A DNA stretch of 52,253 nt, taken from positions 1 through 52,253 of the forward strand of contig CANGJI010000013.1 in the NCBI GenBank assembly GCA_947454135.1, given 5' to 3'. Under the pieces are notes generated by a model. The model did no database searches and was not told the DNA's origin. It was given only the letters and a program-made list of their open reading frames with translations. Origin of the DNA: Sphingomonadaceae bacterium (GTDB lineage Bacteria > Pseudomonadota > Alphaproteobacteria > Sphingomonadales > Sphingomonadaceae). Both the position numbers and the translations under genes were made by a program. The stretch's first letter is position 1. Each line of letters begins with the position of its first letter. Positions 33,907 through 41,447 of this stretch are shown here, one piece after another.

Positions 33907-36267
33907 ATGGAAGCGATTACGAAAGACCATGGGCGTGATGCGGCGGTCAGTACCCGCTTCCATGTCCAGCTTATCGGGCCCTTCCGCCTCGTCGGGCCTG
34001 ATGGCGCCGCTATTGCGATCCAGGGGCGCCGCACCCGCGCCATGCTCGCCACGCTCCTGCTGGCGCCGCAGCACAGGATGGCGCGCGAACGGCTGGCGGG
34101 CCTGTTCTGGAGCGACCGTAGCGAAGCCCAGGCCCGAGCCAGCCTGCGCCAGTGCCTGCTTGAACTGCGCGGCGTGCTCGCGGCAGTAGAAGCGGCAGAA
34201 GATCACCTTATCGCCTCGCGCGAGGCTGTCGAACTGGCTCCCGGTGCCTTTGCGTGCGACGTCCTGCATCTGCGCCGCACTTTGGCCAGCGAGGACTGGG
34301 AGACCGCCGCCCGCCTGATCGATCACGCAGGCGCGGCGCCGCTGCTTCAGGATCTCGAACTGGGCGGAGCCTATGGCGAGTGGCTCGATGTCACCCGTGC
34401 GGAGATCGATGCGCGCATCGCCGATGGCCTTGCCCGTCATATCGCGGCGCGGGAAAGCGTGGGCGATATCAGCGGGGTCAAGGCGCTGGCGATGGCGTGG
34501 CTGCGGCGCGATCCGCTGAGCGAGCCCGGCGTTGCCGCGCTGATCCGCGCCGAAATCGCTGCCGGTGCGCGGGCGGCGGCGCATATCCGCTATCAGGCCT
34601 TCCGCGATCTGCTCGCGGCCGAGATCGGCGTTGCCCCCGGCCCGCTGGTCGATGCGGCGCTGCGCAGCGAAGCCCTCGCCCCCGAACCACTGGTGGTGCC
34701 CGCTCCCACTGGCGCGCCCGCGCCTGCGCCCGCCGCAGCTGCGGCACCCGGGCCGGACGGGTTGGTGCTGGCCGTGCTCGCCTTCGACAATCTCTCCTCG
34801 GACCCCGATCTCGCCGACTTCTGCGATGGCGTTTCGGAGGAAATCCAGCGCACTGTCGCGCGCGGCACCGGGATCGCGGTCGTTGCGCGGGCATCGAGCT
34901 TCCAGTTCCGGGGTGCAGACAAGGCGATTGCCAAGGTCTCTGCCGCGCTTGGCGCATCGCACCTCCTTGATGGCTCGGTGCGGCGCAGTGGCAACCGGGT
35001 GCGCATCACTGCGGAGCTGGTCGAGTGCGCGAGCCAGCGTGCGGTCTGGAGCGAACGGTTCGACGGCGATCTCGCGGATGTCTTCGCGCTGGAGGAATCG
35101 ATCGCGGAGAAAGTCGCCGCCGCGCTTGAACTCACGCTGATGCCGCGCGCGCCGACGCCGACGCTGGAGCCGGCCACTTACGAGCGCTTCCTGCGCGCGC
35201 GGGGCCTGCTGGCCGATGGCGATCCGCAGTTCGACAACACCGCGAGCGAGGCGGTGCCGTTGCTCGAGGCAGTCACCCGGGATGCGCCGGATCATGCCCC
35301 GGCATGGGAACAGCTTGCATTGGCGCGCGCGCTGGTGCTGCGCGTCGGGCGCGGCTCGGGCGATTTCGGCGAAGGCCGCGATGCGGTGACGGCCGCTGCG
35401 GAGACCGCGCTGAAGCTCGATCCCCGCCGCGGCGGTGCCTACCGCGCGCTAGCAATGCTGGAGCCGTGGGGCCATCACGCCAAGCGCGAAAAGCTGCTGC
35501 TGCAGGCGCTGGAAGTTGCCCCGCGCGATCCGGCCGCGCTTACTGACATGAGCGATTTCTGCTGGGGCGTCGGCCGCTTTCGCGATGCGCTTTCCTATGC
35601 CGAGGCGGCCTGCGAACTCAATCCGCTGATGCCCGCCGCGCGGCTCCACGTTGCGCAGATGCGGGCCTATGTCGGCGATTACGACACGTCGGTCAGCATG
35701 CTGGAGGAACTCCACCTGCGCTGGCCGCAGAACGCCGGCATCCTCATGGCGCTGCTCAATTGGGCGGGCTCGCTTGGCTATCCGGAAGTCTACTATCGCA
35801 ACGTCGGCAAGATCGACGGGTTCGATGGCTGGCAGGCCCGGGATCTGGCTGCGATACGCTCCTACGTCGAGGCGGTGTTTTCCAAGGATCTCGCGGTCAA
35901 GGAAGCGAGAGCCGCGCGCTATCGCGGCCTGCTTGAGAAGACCGGCACGATCACGCTCGGCCTGCCCACCGGGCTCGGCTTCATCGGCTTGCCCGATCAC
36001 GCGTTCGAACTGGTCGAGGCGGCCGATTACAGCCACGTGTTCGATCCCGCCGGACCGTCGCCGAGCCTGTTCTATCCCGGCGTCGCGCTGGGTCCGTGGA
36101 GCTGCCTGCTAAGCCATCCACGCTTCGTCCGCGTGTGCCACCGGCTTGGCCTGTGCCGCTACTGGCAGGAAACCGGACAGTGGCCCGATTGCGCGGCCTG
36201 GGTGCCGTTCGACTTCAAGTCCGCCGTGCGCCGAGCTATCGCTTCCGGTCCTGCGCCGGGGGAGTAA
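33907..36267 (+). CDS. SARP-type regulator with TolB-like and TPR domains
   Basis: The 786-residue protein has three parts. Residues about 15-250 form a SARP-like winged helix plus bacterial transcriptional activator domain (FRLVGPDGAAIAIQGRRTRA, ARASLRQCLLELR). After a Pro/Ala linker near 265-285 comes a TolB-N-like or cyclase-associated domain (LAVLAFDNLSSDPDLADFCD ... ASHLLDGSVRRSGNRVRITA). Residues about 410-760 read as TPR-like helices. This architecture is common in proteobacterial regulators of unknown signal. It follows the esterase gene by 131 bases and may control the flanking catabolic genes or the operon at 36289-43661. Confidence 0.8.
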   Translation: MEAITKDHGRDAAVSTRFHVQLIGPFRLVGPDGAAIAIQGRRTRAMLATLLLAPQHRMARERLAGLFWSDRSEAQARASLRQCLLELRGVLAAVEAAEDHLIASREAVELAPGAFACDVLHLRRTLASEDWETAARLIDHAGAAPLLQDLELGGAYGEWLDVTRAEIDARIADGLARHIAARESVGDISGVKALAMAWLRRDPLSEPGVAALIRAEIAAGARAAAHIRYQAFRDLLAAEIGVAPGPLVDAALRSEALAPEPLVVPAPTGAPAPAPAAAAAPGPDGLVLAVLAFDNLSSDPDLADFCDGVSEEIQRTVARGTGIAVVARASSFQFRGADKAIAKVSAALGASHLLDGSVRRSGNRVRITAELVECASQRAVWSERFDGDLADVFALEESIAEKVAAALELTLMPRAPTPTLEPATYERFLRARGLLADGDPQFDNTASEAVPLLEAVTRDAPDHAPAWEQLALARALVLRVGRGSGDFGEGRDAVTAAAETALKLDPRRGGAYRALAMLEPWGHHAKREKLLLQALEVAPRDPAALTDMSDFCWGVGRFRDALSYAEAACELNPLMPAARLHVAQMRAYVGDYDTSVSMLEELHLRWPQNAGILMALLNWAGSLGYPEVYYRNVGKIDGFDGWQARDLAAIRSYVEAVFSKDLAVKEARAARYRGLLEKTGTITLGLPTGLGFIGLPDHAFELVEAADYSHVFDPAGPSPSLFYPGVALGPWSCLLSHPRFVRVCHRLGLCRYWQETGQWPDCAAWVPFDFKSAVRRAIASGPAPGE

Positions 36268-36288
36268 GGCGGCGCAGGGGCGGCGCGC

Positions 36289-37356
36289 TCAGGGCGTCTG
36301 GCCGTAGGTGTGCAAGGTCTTCTCGATGCGGAAGCGGGCATCGGCGGTGTAGGAAATCACCAGTGCCACATCCACCGGCATGTGTTCCATGTCCCAGTTG
36401 GTGAGCGGCGTGCCGGGGGCGCCGAGATGGGGCGGCTTGGCGATCAGCCGCGAGTGCGGATAGCGCTCGCGCACCCCGAACATCGACTGCAGCGTCTCCT
36501 TCATGCTGTCCGACCACAGGAATTCGAGCACCGTGTCATCACCGGAGAAGAACTCGAGATTGCGGATATTGCCGTGCTGCGTGCGCGAGGAGACTATCGC
36601 GCGATAGGCGGCGCTGTCCATGTCGAACACGTCGCGGAACTGGCGCAAGGTGTTCACCTCCATGCCGGATTCCGACCCATCGGCACCAGTGTCGAACCCG
36701 CCGGTGAAGATGCCTGCGCCGATCAGGATGTCGACAAAGGCGTTCAGATCGGCGTCGTTCGAAAGTAGGGCATTCAGATCGGCCTTGGTGGCGGTCGGCT
36801 TGAGGCCCATGCGCATGCAGCCGATGCTCTGGCTCTGTGCCCTGGGGTCGAATTTGGCCATGCCTTCGATCGCCATGTCGATTCTGAGATCGGCGGGGGT
36901 GTCGCCCTCCGTCATGCTGAGCGAGGCCATTTCCATTTCCGTGCCCCAGATCTCTCGCGCGGAGAACATGACGTAGCTGTTGTTGTCGAAGGCGAAGGGC
37001 TGGATCCAGACGAGCTCGGGCTTTCCGAGCAGGTTGTCCGGGCCAACCGGGTGGCGCAGGACGGGGAAGGTCCAGTAGAGTTCGATATGGCTCGTCGTGT
37101 CCCAGCCCACCTTGCGTTCATAGGTGCTGGAGAAGTTGTCGTGCCTGGTGACGCAGAGCAGCCCGTAGGTCTTGTCGGGCAGCGGCGTATAGTGGAACGG
37201 CGCGCGGTCCGGCGCGGCGGCGTTGAAGCGGGTCTTGAGGTGGTTCTCGATCAGCCCGGGTGCCACCGGAATGACGAACGACCACACCCGCATGTCGATG
37301 GATTGCCACGGCGGCAGCAACTGGTCGGTCGAAAAGGACTCGATGAAAAGGGTCAT
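36289..37356 (-). CDS. Acetoacetate-decarboxylase-like protein lacking the catalytic lysine
   Basis: This 355-residue protein has the acetoacetate decarboxylase fold by segment pattern (YVMFSAREIWGTEMEMASLS aligns with the family GREF..YPKKL region). The Schiff-base lysine position is occupied by TEME, so decarboxylase chemistry is unlikely; a binding, cyclase or aldolase-type role is possible. It is the last gene of the minus-strand operon and starts with an ATGA overlap with the second family member. Family call from motif alignment by eye. Confidence 0.6.
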   Translation of the reverse strand: MTLFIESFSTDQLLPPWQSIDMRVWSFVIPVAPGLIENHLKTRFNAAAPDRAPFHYTPLPDKTYGLLCVTRHDNFSSTYERKVGWDTTSHIELYWTFPVLRHPVGPDNLLGKPELVWIQPFAFDNNSYVMFSAREIWGTEMEMASLSMTEGDTPADLRIDMAIEGMAKFDPRAQSQSIGCMRMGLKPTATKADLNALLSNDADLNAFVDILIGAGIFTGGFDTGADGSESGMEVNTLRQFRDVFDMDSAAYRAIVSSRTQHGNIRNLEFFSGDDTVLEFLWSDSMKETLQSMFGVRERYPHSRLIAKPPHLGAPGTPLTNWDMEHMPVDVALVISYTADARFRIEKTLHTYGQTP

Positions 37357-38504
37357 GGCTTGCCCACTCCCGTCCGGGGGCCGAAAAAGCCGCGCAGCGG
37401 GCGATACCAGCGCGAGACGAGATCGCTGGAGCCGGGCGTGGGCGGAAGGCCGCCATCGCGGTCGATCGGAAACTCGCGGATCACCCGCATCGTGTCGAAA
37501 TTGATGTCGGCCTCGAACCGGCAGGCGGCCAGGGTGTTGACCGAGAAGGGGTTCTCCGTGGGGTGCTCGCCCACATCGAGGAACACCTTGAGGATCTGGT
37601 GGAAGCTGCCGGTGTCGTTGAAATAGAGATCGACATCGAGCTCGTTGTAGAAGCGCACGTTGCGGACGTTGAGGTACTGCGCCCGGCAGGTGACCAGCGC
37701 CTGATAGACCGCGCGGTGCGGATGGGCGGCATCGCGGTATTGCTTCAGGCCCACGGTGCGCATCGTGGTGGGGATGAGGCCAAGCGAGCTGGTCTCGATG
37801 AAATTGGCGACCGACGCCATGCCGCCCAGCATCTTCGAGGCCGCGCGGCTATCGAACAGGCTGGCGAGCGTGCGGCGAGGCGGCTGGGTGCCGGCAGGCG
37901 TTGGCAGCACCGGCTTGGTCTCCACCCGCATGAATTCCTGCTGGACCTGCATCGTGCCGGGTTCGGCATCGGGCCAGCCGGGCAGACTGATCCGCCCATG
38001 GAAGCTGTCCGGATAGCGGCCCTCGCCATTTTCGATATCGGCGAGCAGCTTGCCCAGCCCGAGCATTTCACGCCCGCAGACGCTCGACATCGGGTTGCCC
38101 ACGACGATGAAGGGGAGCGCCCATTCGACCGCGGTATCGGTGATCAGCCGCTTCGCGCCCCGGCCATAGCGGATCACCGGCAGCGCGACGAAGACTTCAG
38201 TCTGGCTGATCGCGCCGCGATCGGCGTAGGCAACTTCGCCCAGCATCTGGCTCGCGGGGGCGGCGCTGATCATCGTCGGGTAGTTGAGGAACAGCACGGT
38301 CGCGCAAGGCATGAACGGCACCGGCCGGTAGACATAATCGCGCGTCGCATCATCGCCGATGTTGAGATAGCGGTCGCAGTATTCCTGCACTTTCGCCATC
38401 GAGACGTTGAGATAGAACGCGTTCACCGTCACGCCGGGGAAGTGATAAGGCGGCGGTACCTGCTGGCTGGCGGCGGACTGGACATAGGGAATGCGCTTGC
38501 TCAT
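37353..38504 (-). CDS. Acetoacetate-decarboxylase-like protein retaining one lysine
   Basis: From ATG 38504 (MSKRIPYVQSAASQQVPPPY) it has 383 residues; the open frame upstream lies within the neighbouring gene. The segment SVCGREMLGLGKLLADIEN aligns with GREFSAYPKKLG of acetoacetate decarboxylase: the Schiff-base Lys is kept and the pKa-tuning second Lys is Leu. It is bracketed by ATGA overlaps on both sides. Together with the lysine-less relative it may form a heteromeric enzyme. Function unknown. Confidence 0.65.
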   Translation of the reverse strand: MSKRIPYVQSAASQQVPPPYHFPGVTVNAFYLNVSMAKVQEYCDRYLNIGDDATRDYVYRPVPFMPCATVLFLNYPTMISAAPASQMLGEVAYADRGAISQTEVFVALPVIRYGRGAKRLITDTAVEWALPFIVVGNPMSSVCGREMLGLGKLLADIENGEGRYPDSFHGRISLPGWPDAEPGTMQVQQEFMRVETKPVLPTPAGTQPPRRTLASLFDSRAASKMLGGMASVANFIETSSLGLIPTTMRTVGLKQYRDAAHPHRAVYQALVTCRAQYLNVRNVRFYNELDVDLYFNDTGSFHQILKVFLDVGEHPTENPFSVNTLAACRFEADINFDTMRVIREFPIDRDGGLPPTPGSSDLVSRWYRPLRGFFGPRTGVGKP

Positions 38505-39565
38505 GCCGCTGTGCTCCTGTCTTCGGTGAGGAAGCGCGCGGCGCCCGCTTCCACCGCGAAGCGTGATCCGAATGCTGCGGCAAGGCTGGAAACCCCGGTG
38601 GGCGCACCTCCTGCCAGCACGCGGCGCAGGGCTTCGCTGGCGATCCACACGCTGGCGCCATAGCCATCGAGCGTTTCCATCGCGAGCCGCCGCACCCGCC
38701 GCCATGGATCGTATGCCTGCACCACCATGGTGAAACGCGCCTGTTCGCGCCGGGCCTCGTCCGGTCGTTCCGGCCAGACGCGTGCGACGGCTGCACCTGC
38801 CATGCGAAACAGCCCGGGGCCGGCCAGCGCCATGCCGAGGCCCGAGGCGCGGTAGCCTGCGCGCATCGACCAGTGCATGGCCGAATAGAGTGAAATGTCC
38901 GGCACCCCGGTCAGCGCGCCGCCGGTAACCACGCTGGCCCAGTCAGTCGCGACCGCTTCGCAAGGCCCGGCACCGAAATCGAACATCGCCGTGAGGCTGC
39001 CAGTGGGCACCATCGTCAGCGCGCCGCCGTGCCGGATCACCGTCCCGGCATCGGCGCTCCCCGCCATCGTCGCCACGCTCCCGCGCGAGACGACTTCCGC
39101 CGCAGAGACGCCGAGCTTCAAGGCGCGCGTATCGGGCCAGCGCTCCACGGCGGCGAGCAGCAGGCAGTCCATCGCCGCCGGCGTGAGCGCGGCGCCGGGG
39201 AGCACGGCGATGCCTGCGGCTCTTGCCTCTGCATCGCGCGCGAACAGGGCTTCGATCACGCGCCACTCGCCCCCGAGATCGAGATAATGGGTACCGCTGG
39301 CAAGGCACGCATCGAACATCGGCATCGCCGTGGCGGCAAACGGCCCGGCGCAGTGGAGCACGGCGTCGATACCGGCGAGACCGCTGCGGAGCGCTTCTGC
39401 ATCTTCCAGCGGGAAGGCCCGCCACGACAGGCCAAGCGGTTCGGCCACCGCGCGCAACGCCTCCGGATTGCGGCCTGCCAGCACGAGGTCCATCTCGCCC
39501 GCAAGGGTCTGCGCGATTGCCCGGCCGGTGTAGCCCGTGGCTCCATAGAGCAGTGCGCGGCTCAT
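38501..39565 (-). CDS. Saccharopine-dehydrogenase-like NAD(P)-binding reductase
   Basis: This 354-residue protein starts MSRALLYGATGYTGRAIAQT with a Rossmann GATGYTG motif, followed by DAVLHCAGPFAATAMPMFDA and GTHYLDLGGEW, typical of the saccharopine-dehydrogenase-like/trans-acting enoyl reductase family. In mycobacteria relatives reduce enoyl intermediates in lipid synthesis; an isoprenoid or polyketide substrate is a reasonable guess here. It overlaps neighbours by ATGA at both ends. Confidence 0.8.
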   Translation of the reverse strand: MSRALLYGATGYTGRAIAQTLAGEMDLVLAGRNPEALRAVAEPLGLSWRAFPLEDAEALRSGLAGIDAVLHCAGPFAATAMPMFDACLASGTHYLDLGGEWRVIEALFARDAEARAAGIAVLPGAALTPAAMDCLLLAAVERWPDTRALKLGVSAAEVVSRGSVATMAGSADAGTVIRHGGALTMVPTGSLTAMFDFGAGPCEAVATDWASVVTGGALTGVPDISLYSAMHWSMRAGYRASGLGMALAGPGLFRMAGAAVARVWPERPDEARREQARFTMVVQAYDPWRRVRRLAMETLDGYGASVWIASEALRRVLAGGAPTGVSSLAAAFGSRFAVEAGAARFLTEDRSTAA

Positions 39566-40581
39566 GTGCGGTCGAACACCCAGCGCACGAGGCCGCCGAG
39601 GAAGGCGCGCTCCTCCGAAGGTGGCAGGGCGCCATAGACCGCGGCGAATTCATGCTCTGCCGCACCGGCCATGGCGGCGGCGACGGCGCGCGCATGCGCG
39701 ATCGAGCCGCGCTCGTGCATCAGGCGGGCAAGCCATTGCACATCCTGCGCACAGCGCTTCTCGCGCCTGAGGCCAAGGAACGCATCGAGCCGCGCGCGTT
39801 CGGCGGCGTCGCAGGCATTGCGCACATGGATCAGCATCAGGGTGCGCTTGGCCTCGGCAAGGTCGCCGTTCTGTTCCTTGCCGTAGCCCGGATCTTGCGA
39901 AAGGTTGCGCAAGTCGTCCTCGATCTGGAAGGCAAGGCCGAGGAAATAGCCGAAGCGCATCACCATTTCGGGATCGAGCCGCCCGCGCGAGCCGATGATG
40001 AGCCCGAGCTGCGCGGGCCAGATCATCCCCATCCACGCCGTCTTCTTGAGCGCCATGCGCATGTAGTCCGGCTCGGCGAGATCGAGCACGTTGCGGTCGC
40101 GCCAGCCAAGTTCGAGCGCCTGGCCCTCCGCGGTCTGGCGCGCCATCATGGCGGTCACGTCCATCACCTGCCGGATCACGCTGTTGCCGAGCGTGCTCAC
40201 GGCATCGATCAGCGGGCCGAAGGAGGCAAAGAGCAGCGCGTCCCCGGCGTTGATCGCCAGCGGCACGCCGTGGAGCGCGTGAAGCGTGGGCTTGCCGCGC
40301 CTGAGTTCGCTGCCGTCCTGCACGTCGTCGTGGATGAGCAGCGCATTGTGCAGCATCTCGATGGCCGCCGCCGCACGCACCGCAGCTGCCGGCGCTTCGT
40401 TTCCGAACAGCGCGGCATTGGCGAGGCAGATCGCCGGCCGCAGCATCTTGCCCCCGCGCGAGGGGTAGTCGGCCAGCATGTCGTCGAGGAACGGCGAAGA
40501 GCTGCCCGCCGCCAGATAGCGCATGACTTCCGCCCGCGTGGCGGCCCCATAGCGCTGAAGCAGGGCGCCCTCGACCGTCAT
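39562..40581 (-). CDS. Polyprenyl diphosphate synthase-like protein
   Basis: From ATG 40581 (MTVEGALLQRYGAATRAE) it has 339 residues. The first aspartate-rich motif is intact (LLIHDDVQDGSELRRGKPT). The second reads FQIEDDLRNLSQDPGYGK, where the third Asp of DDxxD is Asn. GGKMLRPAICLAN is the early IPP-binding region. The residue five before the first motif is Ala, which in this family tends to allow longer products; chain length is not predicted. It shares one base (TGATG) with the preceding gene, so it belongs to the same operon as the flavoprotein. Confidence 0.88.
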   Translation of the reverse strand: MTVEGALLQRYGAATRAEVMRYLAAGSSSPFLDDMLADYPSRGGKMLRPAICLANAALFGNEAPAAAVRAAAAIEMLHNALLIHDDVQDGSELRRGKPTLHALHGVPLAINAGDALLFASFGPLIDAVSTLGNSVIRQVMDVTAMMARQTAEGQALELGWRDRNVLDLAEPDYMRMALKKTAWMGMIWPAQLGLIIGSRGRLDPEMVMRFGYFLGLAFQIEDDLRNLSQDPGYGKEQNGDLAEAKRTLMLIHVRNACDAAERARLDAFLGLRREKRCAQDVQWLARLMHERGSIAHARAVAAAMAGAAEHEFAAVYGALPPSEERAFLGGLVRWVFDRT

Positions 40582-41447
40582 CAGTCGATCTCGATCACCA
40601 ACTGGCCAAGCGGCAGCGGCTGCGTGTTGCAATAGATCGAACCGGCATAGATCCCGCTCGGCTGGTCATGCGGCACGATGACCAGCACGGCGAGGCCCTG
40701 CCCGCTCGGATGGGCCTCGAAAGCGATCCCGGTGATCGGCGAAGCGCCGACACCGCGCAGGGCGGCAAGGCCGTCGCAGGCGATCTCGGTCGCACTGGTC
40801 GGCGCTGCGGGGCGCGCGACCGCCGTCGTATGCGCGCGGGCCGTGTGCTTGCCATCGAACTGGACGGTGAGACTGAGCTCGTGCGCCGGATGGGCCGCCG
40901 CGTGGGCGGCAGGATGGGGCGCTGCAGATGCTGCGGGTGGCGGAGCGGCCGACGGGGCAGCCGACGGGGCTGGCTGCTGCGCCGCCGGCTCCATCTTGGC
41001 CGGATGGAACGCGGGTACCTCGGTCGAGCCCGGCGGCGGGGGTGTCATCAGGCCATCGGCCTGGCGCAGCAGCGCCTCGCAGATGTCGAACGTCGCGCTG
41101 CTGAGTTGACGGGCGAGGCCGAGGAGGTTGGCCGCCATGTGACGCACATCGTCGGGTACGTCGCGCACGTTGTAGGCGCCCACGCGGAACTGCTCCGCCG
41201 CCTTCCGGCCCTGCTTGATGGTATCGCCCAGCACGTCGTAGGCCGAGCGCACGCTGCTGGCGACGGCCTCGTTGACAGCAAGCGCATCTTTGTCATGCGC
41301 GCTGCCGTGGTGCGCTGGCGCATCGTGGCCCGCAGCGCCCGCCATCGGCTTGCGATTGGGCCCGGTGCGCGCCGCTTCGGGACGCGTGATGCGGCCGTCG
41401 GGGGCAGGGGCGGCGGGGTCCGGCTTCTGGTTCTCAGGGGTGGTCAT
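40581..41447 (-). CDS. Unknown Ala/Pro/His-rich protein in the isoprenoid-type operon
   Basis: This 288-residue protein, from ATG 41447 (MTTPENQKPDPAAPAPDGRI), is not recognised. It has a disordered N-terminus, a helical block of about 70 residues (AVNEAVASSVRSAYDVLGDT ... ATFDICEALLRQ) a little reminiscent of phasins, a long Ala/Pro/His linker, and a C-terminal domain of about 95 residues with beta-strand pattern (LSLTVQFDGKHTARAH ... GLAVLVIVPHDQPSG). It overlaps the flavoprotein gene by 14 bases. It may be a scaffold or granule-surface protein for the pathway; this is a guess. Confidence 0.6.
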   Translation of the reverse strand: MTTPENQKPDPAAPAPDGRITRPEAARTGPNRKPMAGAAGHDAPAHHGSAHDKDALAVNEAVASSVRSAYDVLGDTIKQGRKAAEQFRVGAYNVRDVPDDVRHMAANLLGLARQLSSATFDICEALLRQADGLMTPPPPGSTEVPAFHPAKMEPAAQQPAPSAAPSAAPPPAASAAPHPAAHAAAHPAHELSLTVQFDGKHTARAHTTAVARPAAPTSATEIACDGLAALRGVGASPITGIAFEAHPSGQGLAVLVIVPHDQPSGIYAGSIYCNTQPLPLGQLVIEID

